Assembly (NCBI RefSeq): GCF_003172875.1
Contig: NZ_QGKM01000012.1
Coordinates: forward strand, 1 to 44,363
Reading direction: 5' to 3'
Source of the DNA: Leucothrix pacifica
GTDB lineage: Bacteria > Pseudomonadota > Gammaproteobacteria > Thiotrichales > Thiotrichaceae
Length of the DNA: 44,363 nucleotides
Both the position numbers and the translations under genes were made by a program. Of this stretch, positions 24,202 to 33,272 are shown one piece after another. Within the stretch, counting starts at the first letter, position 1. Every line of letters starts with the position of its first letter. Below the pieces are notes generated by a model that saw only the letters and a program-made list of their open reading frames with translations, searched no databases and was not told the origin of the DNA.

Positions 24202-25509
24202 ATGCAAGTTTCAGTTGAATCCACTGGTAATATCGAACGCAAACTGACGATTACCGTTCCCGCTGACCATATTGATGGCGAAGTTGAATCGCGTTTGAAG
24301 TCCATGCGTGGACGTGTAAAGCTAGATGGTTTCCGTCCGGGTAAAGTGCCATTAAGTGTAGTTAGTCAGCAATATGGCGACTCTGTCTACCAGGAAGTTC
24401 TTGGCGAAACATTCCAAAAAACATTTACAGAAGCAGTTGCACAAGAAAGTTTGCGCGTTGCTGGTCAGCCAGAGATCGAGCCGGAAGCGCTTGAGCGTGG
24501 TAAAGATCTGACTTACGTTGCGACTGTTGATATCTATCCTGAATTTGAAATCGCTTCAATGGAAGGTTTAGAGATCAAACGCCCAGTTGCTGAAATCAAC
24601 GAAGATGATATCGACAAGATGATCGAGAATCTTCGCACTCAACAAAAAGAGTGGACTGATATTGAGCGTGCTTGTGCTGATGGCGATACAGTTAATATCG
24701 ACTTTGAAGGTTCTGTTGATGGTGAATTGTTTGAAGGTGGATCAGCTCAGGACTTCAATGTAGAGCTAGGCGCTGGCAGAATGCTTAAAGACTTTGAAGA
24801 AGGTCTGGTGGGCATGTCAAAAGGCGAAGAGAAAGAAATTACGGTTAACTTCCCGGAAGACTACCCGGCTGAAAACCTGAAAGGTAAAGCTGCTCAGTTT
24901 AAATTAACTGTGAACAAGGTACAGGAAGCGACATTGCCGGAAGTTGATGCAGCATTCATCGAAAAGTTTGGTGTTGACGCGGGTGATATGGATTCTTTCC
25001 GTGCAGAGATTCGCCAGAACATGCAGCGTGAACTTGAGCAAGCTATCAAGAACCGCGTTAAGCAGTCAGTCATGGATGGTCTATCAGACTTACACGAAAT
25101 CGATTTGCCTAAGGCGCTTGTGACTCAGGAAATTGGTTACGTTCGTAACGAGATGGCAGAAAATGCAGGTGGGGCAGATATGTCTTCACTACCTGATGAG
25201 CTGTTTTCTGAGCAAGCATCACGTCGCGTTAAGTTAGGTTTGATTGTTGGTGAAATTGTTACTAAGAACGAACTACAAAGCGACCCTGAAAAAGTTGATG
25301 AAATGCTGAATACATTGGCCTCTACTTATGAAGAGCCACAGCAGTTAATCGAATACTACAAAGGCAATCCACAGGCAATGCAAACTATCCAGGCAGCTGT
25401 CATGGAAGAGATGATTGTTGAGTGGGTTATGGGTCAGGCTAAGGTAGTTGATGAAGAGGTTGCTTTCTCTGACTTGATGAATCCTCAGCAACAGCAAGCC
25501 GCAGCATAA
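24202..25509 (+). CDS. tig: Trigger factor (ribosome-associated chaperone, peptidyl-prolyl isomerase)
   Basis: The first chaperone to meet nascent chains, docked at the ribosome exit tunnel. The 435 residues show the ribosome-binding N-domain with the signature GFRPGKVPLSVV, a central FKBP-type PPIase domain (about 150-245: DGDTVNIDFEGSVDGELFEGG and MSKGEEKEITVNFPEDY), and the long helical C-terminal domain. I choose ATG 24202 (MQVSVESTGNIERKL), 8 nt after TGAGG; the longer in-frame start is not conserved. It begins the tig-clpP-clpX-lon-hupB-ppiD block and is separated from clpP by about 20 bp, so the two are co-transcribed. Confidence 0.97.
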   Translation: MQVSVESTGNIERKLTITVPADHIDGEVESRLKSMRGRVKLDGFRPGKVPLSVVSQQYGDSVYQEVLGETFQKTFTEAVAQESLRVAGQPEIEPEALERGKDLTYVATVDIYPEFEIASMEGLEIKRPVAEINEDDIDKMIENLRTQQKEWTDIERACADGDTVNIDFEGSVDGELFEGGSAQDFNVELGAGRMLKDFEEGLVGMSKGEEKEITVNFPEDYPAENLKGKAAQFKLTVNKVQEATLPEVDAAFIEKFGVDAGDMDSFRAEIRQNMQRELEQAIKNRVKQSVMDGLSDLHEIDLPKALVTQEIGYVRNEMAENAGGADMSSLPDELFSEQASRRVKLGLIVGEIVTKNELQSDPEKVDEMLNTLASTYEEPQQLIEYYKGNPQAMQTIQAAVMEEMIVEWVMGQAKVVDEEVAFSDLMNPQQQQAAA

Positions 25510-25530
25510 TTATAAAAGGAGTCAATGCTG

Positions 25531-26139
25531 ATGAGTAATGCATTAGACACGAAAGCATTGGGTTTAATCCCAATGGTAGTAGAGCAAACTTCACGGGGTG
25601 AGCGTTCTTACGACATCTACTCACGTTTGTTGAAGGAGCGCGTTATTTTTGTGGTTGGTCCGGTTGAAGATCACATGGCAAACCTAATCGTTGCTCAGTT
25701 ACTGTTTCTTGAGTCAGAAAATCCGGAAAAAGATATACATCTATATATCAACTCTCCGGGTGGTGTTGTGACCGCAGGCATGGGTATCTACGATACTATG
25801 CAGTTCATCAAGCCAGAGGTTAGTACAATTTGTATTGGTCAGGCGGCAAGCATGGGCGCGGTATTGTTAGCCGGTGGTGCTAAAGGTAAGCGTTACGCTT
25901 TACCTCATTCACGTGTGATGATTCACCAGCCGCTGGGTGGTTTCCAAGGTCAAGCGACGGATATTGATATTCATGCTCGCGAGATTCTGAAAATTCGTGA
26001 TGAACTGAATCGTGTATTGGCTCACCATACTGGTCAGAGTTTAGATCAGATTGCTAAAGACACTGACCGTGATAACTTCATGGATGCTGAAACAGCAGTG
26101 AAGTACGGATTGGTGGATGAAGTATTAAGCGAGCGCTAA
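25531..26139 (+). CDS. clpP: ATP-dependent Clp protease proteolytic subunit
   Basis: Serine protease that assembles as a tetradecamer and degrades proteins unfolded by ClpX or ClpA. Counting from the chosen ATG at 25531, S107 (QAASMGAV) and H132 (MIHQPLGG) are the nucleophile and base, and the third triad member is the Asp in the DTDRDNFM stretch. IYINSPGG-type sequence ([14 protein letters not shown]) forms the oxyanion side. Two ATGs, 25525 and 25531, are in frame; AGGAG at 25517-25521 leaves 3 or 9 nt, so the second is better placed. Length is 202 residues, usual for the family. A terminator follows. Confidence 0.97.
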   Translation: MSNALDTKALGLIPMVVEQTSRGERSYDIYSRLLKERVIFVVGPVEDHMANLIVAQLLFLESENPEKDIHLYINSPGGVVTAGMGIYDTMQFIKPEVSTICIGQAASMGAVLLAGGAKGKRYALPHSRVMIHQPLGGFQGQATDIDIHAREILKIRDELNRVLAHHTGQSLDQIAKDTDRDNFMDAETAVKYGLVDEVLSER

Positions 26140-26162
26140 TTGCTATAATTCTTCTGAAGATT

Positions 26163-26189
26163 AAGGGCCTGTCAAATGACGGGCCTTTT
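26163..26189 (+). terminator. Intrinsic terminator after clpP
   Basis: AAGGGCCTGTC (26163-26173) pairs with GACGGGCCTTT (26178-26188) across AAAT, ending in TTTT. clpX therefore needs readthrough or its own promoter in the 220 bp that follow; I see a GGGG-AAAG-CCCC mini-hairpin near 26307-26318 but no clear promoter there. Confidence 0.85.
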
Positions 26190-26407
26190 GTGATTTTGGC
26201 TTCAGAGGATTATGCTTAGTCTAAACGAATAATTGTTGTGGATGTTTTGGCTTGGATATAAGCAGTGGCGTCTCCATAGTGTAAGTATCTCGATAGCACA
26301 AAAAGCTGGGGAAAGCCCCTAGGCCTATCTGTTATTACTGTACTTTCATCAAGAAGTTGATTAAGTTGGGGCATGGGCTTCAATATAGAAATGAGGAATT
26401 CTCTGTA

Positions 26408-27694
26408 ATGAGTAAAGACAAAAAAGACGATCAGGATAATGGTAAATTGCTGTATTGCTCGTTTTGCGGCAAGAGCCAGCATGAAGTTAGAAAACTGATC
26501 GCCGGGCCGTCTGTTTTTGTTTGTGATGAATGTGTTGATTTGTGTAATGACATCATCCGTGAAGAAATGCAGGACAAAGAGGAAGAGACTCAGGATTCAT
26601 TGCCTACTCCTCGCGAAATAAATAAATTCCTGGACGATTATGTAATCGGTCAGGATGCTGCGAAAAAAGTGCTGTCTGTTGCCGTTTATAACCATTACAA
26701 GCGTATGGAGTATTCGGCCGGTGATGACGGTATTGAGCTGTCGAAAAGTAATATTTTGTTAGTTGGTCCGACTGGTAGTGGTAAAACATTATTAGCAGAA
26801 ACTCTGGCTCGTACGTTGAATGTGCCATTTACCATGGCTGATGCAACAACGTTGACTGAAGCCGGCTATGTGGGTGAAGACGTTGAGAATATCATTCAGA
26901 AGTTGCTGCAAAAATGTGATTATGATGTAGAGAAGGCTCAAACGGGTATTGTCTATATTGATGAGATTGACAAGATTTCTCGTAAGTCTGACAACCCGTC
27001 AATCACTCGTGATGTGTCTGGTGAAGGTGTTCAGCAAGCGTTATTGAAATTGATTGAAGGTACAATTGCTTCTGTACCACCTCAAGGTGGACGTAAGCAT
27101 CCTCAGCAAGAATTCCTTCAGGTTGATACAAAAAATATTCTATTCATCTGTGGTGGTGCTTTCGCCGGATTGGATAAGGTCATTCTGGATCGTACCGAAA
27201 AAGGCAGTATCGGTTTCTCGGCACAGGTCAAAGAAGCTGACGGCAAGAAGACGTTTGGTGATGTTATTCAGGGTATCGAAGCAGAAGATTTGGTTCGATA
27301 TGGTTTGATTCCTGAATTCGTAGGTCGCTTACCCGTTGTGGCGACGCTTCAGGAGTTGGAAGAGGAGTCGCTGGTTCGAATTCTGACTGAGCCGAAGAAC
27401 GCACTCACTAAACAATACACCAAATTGTTTGATATGGAAGGAAGTGAGCTGGATATCCGTGATGACGCCTTGCACGCAATTGCACGCAAAGCGATGGAGC
27501 GTAAGACCGGCGCACGTGGCTTGAGAAGTATCTTAGAGCGAATATTGCTCGATACAATGTATGACTTACCATCGGAAGACGATGTCACAAAAGTGGTTGT
27601 GGATGAGTCTGTGGTTATTGGTGACAGTAAGCCTTATCTGATTTATGAAAGTCAGGACGCAGAGCCGGAGCGAAAAGTTTCTTCAGCGGATTAA
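26408..27694 (+). CDS. clpX: ATP-dependent Clp protease ATP-binding subunit ClpX
   Basis: AAA+ unfoldase that selects substrates and feeds ClpP. 428 residues. The N-terminal zinc-binding domain has CSFCGKSQ and CDECVDLC. The AAA+ core carries Walker [14 protein letters not shown], Walker [10 protein letters not shown], the pore motif AGYVGEDVE, sensor and arginine-finger regions ([12 protein letters not shown]), and the [11 protein letters not shown]-like C-terminal segment ([12 protein letters not shown]). GAGGAA lies 9 nt before ATG 26408; upstream in-frame codons are not conserved. A terminator follows the stop. Confidence 0.98.
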   Translation: MSKDKKDDQDNGKLLYCSFCGKSQHEVRKLIAGPSVFVCDECVDLCNDIIREEMQDKEEETQDSLPTPREINKFLDDYVIGQDAAKKVLSVAVYNHYKRMEYSAGDDGIELSKSNILLVGPTGSGKTLLAETLARTLNVPFTMADATTLTEAGYVGEDVENIIQKLLQKCDYDVEKAQTGIVYIDEIDKISRKSDNPSITRDVSGEGVQQALLKLIEGTIASVPPQGGRKHPQQEFLQVDTKNILFICGGAFAGLDKVILDRTEKGSIGFSAQVKEADGKKTFGDVIQGIEAEDLVRYGLIPEFVGRLPVVATLQELEEESLVRILTEPKNALTKQYTKLFDMEGSELDIRDDALHAIARKAMERKTGARGLRSILERILLDTMYDLPSEDDVTKVVVDESVVIGDSKPYLIYESQDAEPERKVSSAD

Positions 27695-27705
27695 GCTAGA
27701 TAACC

Positions 27706-27737
27706 AAGCCCCATGCTTAACTGCACGGGGCTTTTTT
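27706..27737 (+). terminator. Intrinsic terminator after clpX
   Basis: AAGCCCC (27706-27712) pairs with GGGGCTT (27727-27733), with an inner TGC/GCA extension, followed by a run of six T. Confidence 0.88.
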
Positions 27738-27759
27738 ATTTTCAATAATAAGAAGCAGC

Positions 27760-27789
27760 CGTTGAGATTGCGGAAAACTATCCCAATAT
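27760..27789 (+). promoter_or_regulatory. Possible heat-shock (sigma-32) promoter of lon
   Basis: CGTTGAGA near 27760-27767 and CCCAATAT at 27782-27789, 14 bp apart, resemble the sigma-32 consensus (CTTGAAA, then CCCCATNT). lon is heat-induced in E. coli. The match is partial. Confidence 0.3.
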
Positions 27790-27834
27790 CCATGTGATGC
27801 TAACAGCTAAAGCAATTAGGCTAAAGAGGTTAAA

Positions 27835-30255
27835 ATGGCAAGAGCTAAAACGATAAAAAATGTACCTGTCCTAACGCTACGCGACGTAGTCGTTTATCCA
27901 CACATGGTTATTCCATTATTTGTTGGTCGTGAGAAGTCTATTCTTGCACTTGATGAAGCAATGGAAAGTGACAAGCAGGTATTGCTGGTCGCACAGCGCA
28001 GTGCCGAAGTTGATGACCCAAGTGCTGAAGATGTTTACGAAATCGGAACATTAGCAACTATTCTGCAACTACTGAAACTCCCTGATGGAACCTTAAAGGT
28101 TTTGGTTGAAGGTGGTGAGCGTGCGTTAATTAAAAAGATCAACGAAGACGATAATCACTTCTCAGCTGATATCACGGTTATTCCGGTATCAGATGATTAT
28201 GATGAGCGTAAAGTCGACTTACTCTCTCGCATGTTGCTCAATTTGTTTGATAAATACGTCAAACTCAATAAAAAGATTCCACCAGAAATACTGTCTTCAC
28301 TAAGCGGAATTGATGATCCTGCACGATTAGCTGACACCGTTGCAGCTCACTTAGGACTAAAAGTCGCCGCTAAGCAAGAGATATTAGAAGTTGTTGGCGT
28401 TAAAGATCGTTTAGAGCAGCTGGTTGAATTGGTTGAAGGCGAGATTGATCTGCTTCAGGTTGAGAAACGTATCCGTGGTCGCGTCAAGCATCAGATGGAG
28501 CGTAGCCAGCGCGAATACTATTTGAATGAGCAGATGAAGGCGATTCAAAAAGAGTTAGGTGATATGGATGAAGCACCTAACGAAAATGACGAGCTGGCGC
28601 AAAAGATTGAGAAGGCAGGAATGCCTAAAGAAGCATTGGAGAAAGCCACTGCTGAAATGAACAAGCTTAAGATGATGTCTCCGATGTCAGCCGAAGCGAC
28701 CGTTGTTCGTAACTATATCGACTGGTTGGTTGGTCTTCCCTGGAAGAAGAAGTCTCGCATTGTCTCTAACCTTGCAAAAGCTCAGGCAACATTGGACGAA
28801 GATCACTATGGTCTTGATAAAGTCAAAGAGCGAATCGTTGAATATCTGGCGGTTCAGCAGCGTGTTAAAAAGCTAAAAGGACCGATCATGTGCCTAGTTG
28901 GTCCTCCGGGTGTGGGTAAAACGTCTTTAGGACGTTCAATTGCACGAGCTACCGGGCGTAAGTATACACGCATGGCGCTGGGTGGTGTGCGAGATGAGGC
29001 TGAGATTCGAGGCCATCGTCGGACTTACATCGGTGCTTTGCCGGGTAAGATCGTGCAGAATCTGAGTCGTGTAGGTACCAGAAACCCATTGTTCTTGTTG
29101 GATGAAATTGACAAGATGGCGACAGATTTCCGAGGTGATCCTGCCTCGGCAATGCTTGAGGTGCTTGATCCGGAGCAGAATCACACATTTGCCGATCATT
29201 ATCTTGAAGTAGATTTTGATTTGTCAGATGTCATGTTCGTTGCAACCTCTAACAGTATGAATATTCCGGGTCCTTTATTGGATCGTATGGAAATTATACG
29301 TATTCCTGGTTACACCGAAGATGAAAAGCTGAATATCGCAAAAAACTATCTGGCGCCTAAGCAAATCAAGGCGAATGGATTGAAGAAAGGAGAGATCACT
29401 TTTAGTGACTCTGCTTTACTAGCCATCGTTCGTCATTACACGCGTGAAGCAGGTGTTCGTAATCTTGAACGTGAGATCTCAAAAGTTTGTAGAAAAGTGG
29501 TGCGTGATCACCTGCTTGAAAACAAAGCGAAGACCTCAGTTAGCCAGCGAAATCTTGAAAAATATCTCGGTGTCCAGCGTTTTGACTTCGGTAGAGCGGA
29601 TAAAGAGAATCAAATTGGTCAGGTTACGGGGCTTGCTTGGACATCGGTTGGAGGAGTATTACTGACCATAGAAAGCGTGAAGTTGAGCGGAAATGGTAGC
29701 ATTAAGAGTACTGGTAGCCTGGGTAAGGTTATGCAGGAGTCTATTCAGGCTGCTGAGACTGTCGTGAAGAGTAGGGCACGCGTGCTGGGTATTTCTCAGA
29801 AGTTTATGAAATCGCACAATGTGCATATTCATGTACCGGAAGGTGCTACACCAAAAGATGGACCAAGTGCCGGTATCGGGATGGTCACCGCAATTGTGTC
29901 TTCAATGACGGGTATTCCGGTCAAAGCCGAGGTGGCAATGACAGGTGAGATCACACTTCGTGGTGAAGTGTTACCGATCGGTGGGCTTAAAGAGAAGCTA
30001 CTAGCGGCACATCGAGGTGGCATCACGACGGTTGTTATACCTAAGGATAATGAAAAGGATCTTGCTGAAGTGCCTGAGAATGTCACTAAGGGACTAACGA
30101 TTAAGCCGGTCAAGTGGATTGATGAAGTGCTGGAGATTGCACTAGAGTCAGCGCCTACCGCGTTAAGTGAAGAAGAGTATGAAGATAATGATGATTCAAT
30201 AGACTCATCAGGCGTTTCAGATTCTTCATCAGAGGGAGAGGTTCGCGCCCACTAA
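27835..30255 (+). CDS. lon: Lon ATP-dependent protease
   Basis: Cytosolic homohexameric AAA+ protease that degrades damaged proteins and some regulators. 806 residues. The N-terminal substrate domain begins [14 protein letters not shown]. The AAA+ module has Walker [10 protein letters not shown] (about 356-364), [10 protein letters not shown], and the conserved stretch [20 protein letters not shown]. The protease domain carries the Ser-Lys dyad: S678 in DGPSAGIGM and K721 in GGLKEKLLA, 43 residues apart as in E. coli Lon. The C-terminus has an acidic/serine-rich tail ([13 protein letters not shown]). AGAGG lies just before ATG 27835. Its own promoter region lies between the clpX terminator and the start. 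Confidence 0.98.
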   Translation: MARAKTIKNVPVLTLRDVVVYPHMVIPLFVGREKSILALDEAMESDKQVLLVAQRSAEVDDPSAEDVYEIGTLATILQLLKLPDGTLKVLVEGGERALIKKINEDDNHFSADITVIPVSDDYDERKVDLLSRMLLNLFDKYVKLNKKIPPEILSSLSGIDDPARLADTVAAHLGLKVAAKQEILEVVGVKDRLEQLVELVEGEIDLLQVEKRIRGRVKHQMERSQREYYLNEQMKAIQKELGDMDEAPNENDELAQKIEKAGMPKEALEKATAEMNKLKMMSPMSAEATVVRNYIDWLVGLPWKKKSRIVSNLAKAQATLDEDHYGLDKVKERIVEYLAVQQRVKKLKGPIMCLVGPPGVGKTSLGRSIARATGRKYTRMALGGVRDEAEIRGHRRTYIGALPGKIVQNLSRVGTRNPLFLLDEIDKMATDFRGDPASAMLEVLDPEQNHTFADHYLEVDFDLSDVMFVATSNSMNIPGPLLDRMEIIRIPGYTEDEKLNIAKNYLAPKQIKANGLKKGEITFSDSALLAIVRHYTREAGVRNLEREISKVCRKVVRDHLLENKAKTSVSQRNLEKYLGVQRFDFGRADKENQIGQVTGLAWTSVGGVLLTIESVKLSGNGSIKSTGSLGKVMQESIQAAETVVKSRARVLGISQKFMKSHNVHIHVPEGATPKDGPSAGIGMVTAIVSSMTGIPVKAEVAMTGEITLRGEVLPIGGLKEKLLAAHRGGITTVVIPKDNEKDLAEVPENVTKGLTIKPVKWIDEVLEIALESAPTALSEEEYEDNDDSIDSSGVSDSSSEGEVRAH

Positions 30256-30341
30256 ATACCTCAAAATATCAGGCTTCATTACATTGGATGCATGAATAAT
30301 GACAAATTTAATGGTGTCGTTGTTCTGCGTCCTTAATTTTG

Positions 30342-30370
30342 TTGAACAATTGTGAAGTGACTGGTATAAC
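30342..30370 (+). promoter_or_regulatory. hupB sigma-70 promoter
   Basis: TTGAAC (30342-30347), exactly 17 bp, TATAAC (30365-30370). The start at about 30377 gives a leader of about 100 nt before hupB. Confidence 0.7.
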
Positions 30371-30479
30371 TGTGCGGCGTAATCAGCGTATCTCCAATAA
30401 GGCTGTTAGTTTTGGGGCAGGCTGGGATACAACAAATGGGTACAACCATCATCACACCATTTAATAAAGGATAACAATC

Positions 30480-30752
30480 ATGAATAAAACTGAATTAGTC
30501 GCAGCAATGGCGGAAGCATCTGGGCTGAGTAAAACTGATGCAGATGCTGCATATCAGGCATTCGTAGATACAGTGACTGGCGCACTGAAAAAAGAAGAAA
30601 CTGTTACTCTAATTGGTTTTGGTACATTCACTGTTCGCGAGCGCGCAGCACGTACTGGACGCAACCCACGCACTGGCGAAGAGATCCAAATTAAAGCTTC
30701 AAAAAATCCTGTATTTAAAGCTGGTAAAGCTATCAAAGATGCAGTAAACTAG
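30480..30752 (+). CDS. hupB: DNA-binding protein HU-beta
   Basis: Nucleoid-associated protein that bends DNA without sequence specificity, as a dimer. The 90 residues are the standard length. It starts [18 protein letters not shown]; the DNA-binding arm is seen in [25 protein letters not shown], with the intercalating proline in RNPRTG, and it ends [20 protein letters not shown] lies about 9 nt before ATG 30480. It follows lon as in E. coli and Pseudomonas. tRNA-Val begins 16 bp after the stop with no terminator between, so hupB mRNA and the tRNAs probably share a transcript. Confidence 0.98.
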   Translation: MNKTELVAAMAEASGLSKTDADAAYQAFVDTVTGALKKEETVTLIGFGTFTVRERAARTGRNPRTGEEIQIKASKNPVFKAGKAIKDAVN

Positions 30753-30768
30753 CGCGCTTTCTACTTGA

Positions 30769-30844
30769 GGGTGATTAGCTCAGTTGGTAGAGCGCTGCCC
30801 TTACAAGGCAGATGTCAGGAGTTCAAGTCTCTTATCACCCACCA
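30769..30844 (+). tRNA. tRNA-Val(TAC), copy 1
   Basis: 76 nt, CCA encoded. Stem CTGCC/GGCAG with loop CTTACAA gives TAC. It starts 16 bp after hupB. Identical to the copy at 31002. Confidence 0.97.
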
Positions 30845-30856
30845 ATTTTTTACTTC

Positions 30857-30933
30857 GGAGCGGTAGTTCAGCTGGTTAGAATACCTGCCTGTCACGCAGG
30901 GGGTCGCGGGTTCGAATCCCGTCCGCTCCGCCA
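30857..30933 (+). tRNA. tRNA-Asp(GTC), copy 1
   Basis: 77 nt, CCA encoded. Stem CCTGC/GCAGG with loop CTGTCAC gives GTC. Separated from tRNA-Val by 12 nt. Identical to the copy at 31079. Confidence 0.97.
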
Positions 30934-30956
30934 GTAAAAAAAGTGTAAAAAAACAC

Positions 30957-30986
30957 TTGCAGTAGAAAAAAAAGTCGGCATAATAC
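30957..30986 (+). promoter_or_regulatory. Promoter of the second Val-Asp tRNA pair
   Basis: TTGCAG (30957-30962), 18 bp, TAATAC (30981-30986), with A-tracts upstream (30935-30953) that could be an UP element and a GC-containing discriminator. The start at about 30993 is only about 9 nt before the tRNA. Confidence 0.6.
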
Positions 30987-31001
30987 GCCTTCTTCGACAT
31001 C

Positions 31002-31077
31002 GGGTGATTAGCTCAGTTGGTAGAGCGCTGCCCTTACAAGGCAGATGTCAGGAGTTCAAGTCTCTTATCACCCACCA
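31002..31077 (+). tRNA. tRNA-Val(TAC), copy 2
   Basis: 76 nt, identical to copy 1, CCA encoded. It has its own promoter. Confidence 0.97.
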
Positions 31078-31078
31078 C

Positions 31079-31155
31079 GGAGCGGTAGTTCAGCTGGTTA
31101 GAATACCTGCCTGTCACGCAGGGGGTCGCGGGTTCGAATCCCGTCCGCTCCGCCA
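31079..31155 (+). tRNA. tRNA-Asp(GTC), copy 2
   Basis: 77 nt, identical to copy 1, but only one base separates it from tRNA-Val copy 2 (12 in the first pair), so the spacers are unrelated while the genes are identical. Confidence 0.97.
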
Positions 31156-31164
31156 GTTTTAGAG

Positions 31165-31197
31165 AAAAAGGATACCTAATAGGTATCCTTTTTTTTT
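31165..31197 (+). terminator. Intrinsic terminator after the tRNA array
   Basis: AAGGATACCT (31168-31177) pairs perfectly with AGGTATCCTT (31181-31190) across AAT, flanked by A and T runs. Confidence 0.93.
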
Positions 31198-31306
31198 GCT
31201 TAAAATTTGATGCTACCTTGCGTCAGAGTACTGATTTTATTGGTATGCCTTAGTGCAATCAGGTATCATCAGCAGCGATAAAAACATCAACGAAAATAGA
31301 GATATC

Positions 31307-33199
31307 ATGCTTCAAACAATTAATGATAAAGCGAAAGGGTGGATTGCATACGCAATCGTTATTTTCATCAGTATTCCTTTTATGCTGTTCGGTATTGGTT
31401 CATACCTGGATGGTGGTGAAAAGGTTGTTGCAGCAACTGTAAATGGTGAAGATATTGATATTTCGGCTGTTACGACTGCGACTCTTCAACAGAAGCAGCG
31501 TCTGACGTCTATTTACGGCACATTGCCACCTCAGTTAGACGATAAAACAATCAAAGAACAAGTTCTTGATGACTTAGTGACCAGAGAGCTTTTAAAGCAA
31601 TCTGTTGCAGAGTATGGATATCGCGCCAGTGATCAGGAAGTCGGTGACGCTATTCGTGGAATGCCAACATTCCAAAAAGATGGTCAGTTTGATGAGACTA
31701 CCTATGAGCAACTACTGACTGCAAACCGTCTCACCAGAGGCACGTTTGAACAACAGACTCGTGATGACATCACCTTACAGCAGCTTACTTCTGCCGTATC
31801 ATCCACGGGGTTTGTACCTAAACAGCAAGCCGCCTTGTATCAGTCATTGGTTAATCAAGAGCGTTCCGGCCAGACTTACACACTTCGTGCTGACGCATAC
31901 AAAGCGAAGGTGACACCAGATGCAGATAGCGTGAAAGCATTTTACGAATCAAACACTTCGCGTTTCATGAGTGATGAACGTGTAAAGCTGGATTACCTGG
32001 TTGTTGACCAAGCTGAGATCGCTAAGGGTTTGGACGTTAATGAAGAGCAGTTGAAAGCATATTTCGACGAAAACGCGGATATGTACCGTAAGCCAGAGCA
32101 GCGCAAAGTCTCACACATTCTGGTATCACTCGCTAAGCAGGACAAAGAAGCAGCTGAAAAGCGTGCCAACGAATTGTATGAACAGATTACATCTGGCACT
32201 AGTGACTTTGAGACGCTTGCTAAGACCGCTTCTGATGACACATTTGCTGCTGAACAGGCGGGTGACATGGGTTACTTAAATGTTAACGACATGGATCCTG
32301 AATTTGCTAAAGCGGCTTCAGCCTTGAAGGTGGGTGAAGTTTCTGCTCCGGTATTGACCTCATCCGGCTACGAAATTGTCAAAGTGACTGATATCAAAGC
32401 AGAAGAGTTAGAAACGTTTGATGCTGTAAAGGATCGGGTTGATTCTGCATACAGAGATGCTTCAGCTGCAGATGTATTCTTCTCACAGGTCGACCAACTT
32501 CGTACACAAGCGTTTGAGAATGACGGTAGTCTTGATCCGGCTGCTGAAGCATTAGGCGCGGAAATCGTAACGAGCGACTGGATCACTCGTACTAGTGGTG
32601 AAGGCATCGGTGAGTCGTCAAAAGTACGTGAAGCTGCATTTTCTGAGGCAGTTTTAAATAACCGCTTTAACTCGGATATGCTGGAAATTACACCAACACG
32701 TGCAATTGTAGTTAGACTAAATACGCATGAAGAGGCTGCAGTTAAACCTTTTGCAGAAGTTGAAAAAGAAGTAACAGACGCTTATATCGATTCTGAGTCT
32801 CGTAAATTGACCGTTGCAGCTGGTGAGGCTTTACTGGCTAAAATGAACGAGACTAACGATTGGTCAGCATTAGAGACAGTTGCTGAGTTAGTGCCCGAAG
32901 ACGTTGTGCAATTTGATAAGCTGAAGCGAAACGACCGTAAAACCACCCCACAGGTGGTTCAGGAAGTCTTTAAAATGCAGGCGGCTGAGGAAGGAAAAGT
33001 TAGTTTTTCTAATACTATACTGCCAAACGGAGACTATGTGATCGTCGGACTGAGTAAAGTAGTCGATGGCGATACTGAGGTTAGCAAGGGTAGCTTAGCG
33101 AGTTTCCAGTCTGAGATTTCACGTCGTGAGCAGGATGCGTTGTTAAAAGCAATGCGTGAACAAGCAGAGGTTGAGATCAATCCTTCTGCATTGGAATGA
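31307..33199 (+). CDS. ppiD: PpiD, periplasmic membrane-anchored folding factor
   Basis: A SurA-like chaperone bound to the inner membrane near the Sec translocon, helping newly exported proteins leave it. 630 residues. It starts MLQTINDKAKGW, the family's cytoplasmic stub, then one transmembrane helix (about 13-31). A SurA_N-type chaperone domain follows (residues 45-190), then a parvulin domain (about 264-360: VSHILVSLAKQ, AGDMGYLNVNDMDPEF, SSGYEIVKV), then a helical C-terminal half. I choose ATG 31307; the 18 codons before it are not family-like. It is last in the tig-clpPX-lon-hupB block. Confidence 0.94.
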   Translation: MLQTINDKAKGWIAYAIVIFISIPFMLFGIGSYLDGGEKVVAATVNGEDIDISAVTTATLQQKQRLTSIYGTLPPQLDDKTIKEQVLDDLVTRELLKQSVAEYGYRASDQEVGDAIRGMPTFQKDGQFDETTYEQLLTANRLTRGTFEQQTRDDITLQQLTSAVSSTGFVPKQQAALYQSLVNQERSGQTYTLRADAYKAKVTPDADSVKAFYESNTSRFMSDERVKLDYLVVDQAEIAKGLDVNEEQLKAYFDENADMYRKPEQRKVSHILVSLAKQDKEAAEKRANELYEQITSGTSDFETLAKTASDDTFAAEQAGDMGYLNVNDMDPEFAKAASALKVGEVSAPVLTSSGYEIVKVTDIKAEELETFDAVKDRVDSAYRDASAADVFFSQVDQLRTQAFENDGSLDPAAEALGAEIVTSDWITRTSGEGIGESSKVREAAFSEAVLNNRFNSDMLEITPTRAIVVRLNTHEEAAVKPFAEVEKEVTDAYIDSESRKLTVAAGEALLAKMNETNDWSALETVAELVPEDVVQFDKLKRNDRKTTPQVVQEVFKMQAAEEGKVSFSNTILPNGDYVIVGLSKVVDGDTEVSKGSLASFQSEISRREQDALLKAMREQAEVEINPSALE

Positions 33200-33220
33200 T
33201 TTAATAAGTAAACTTATCAG

Positions 33221-33255
33221 GCCTCTTTAGTGCGATGCATTAAGGAGGCTTTTTT
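33221..33255 (+). terminator. Intrinsic terminator after ppiD
   Basis: GCCTCTTTAGTGC (33221-33233) pairs with GCATTAAGGAGGC (33237-33249) with one wobble and one mismatch, then six T. The right arm holds AAGGAGG, which looks like a Shine-Dalgarno but is 24 nt from mtaB and locked in the stem. Confidence 0.88.
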
Positions 33256-33272
33256 GTATCAAGTGAGTAGTA

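Noticed and set aside
26190-26407. A sigma-32 promoter for clpX at the CCCCTA sequence near 26315
   Set aside because: No CTTGAA-like box lies at the required distance; the CCCC belongs to a small GGGG/CCCC hairpin.
30941-30958. AAGTGT/ACACTT hairpin as a terminator of the first tRNA-Val/Asp pair
   Set aside because: On the plus strand it is not followed by T residues; the A-tracts fit an UP element for the next promoter better.
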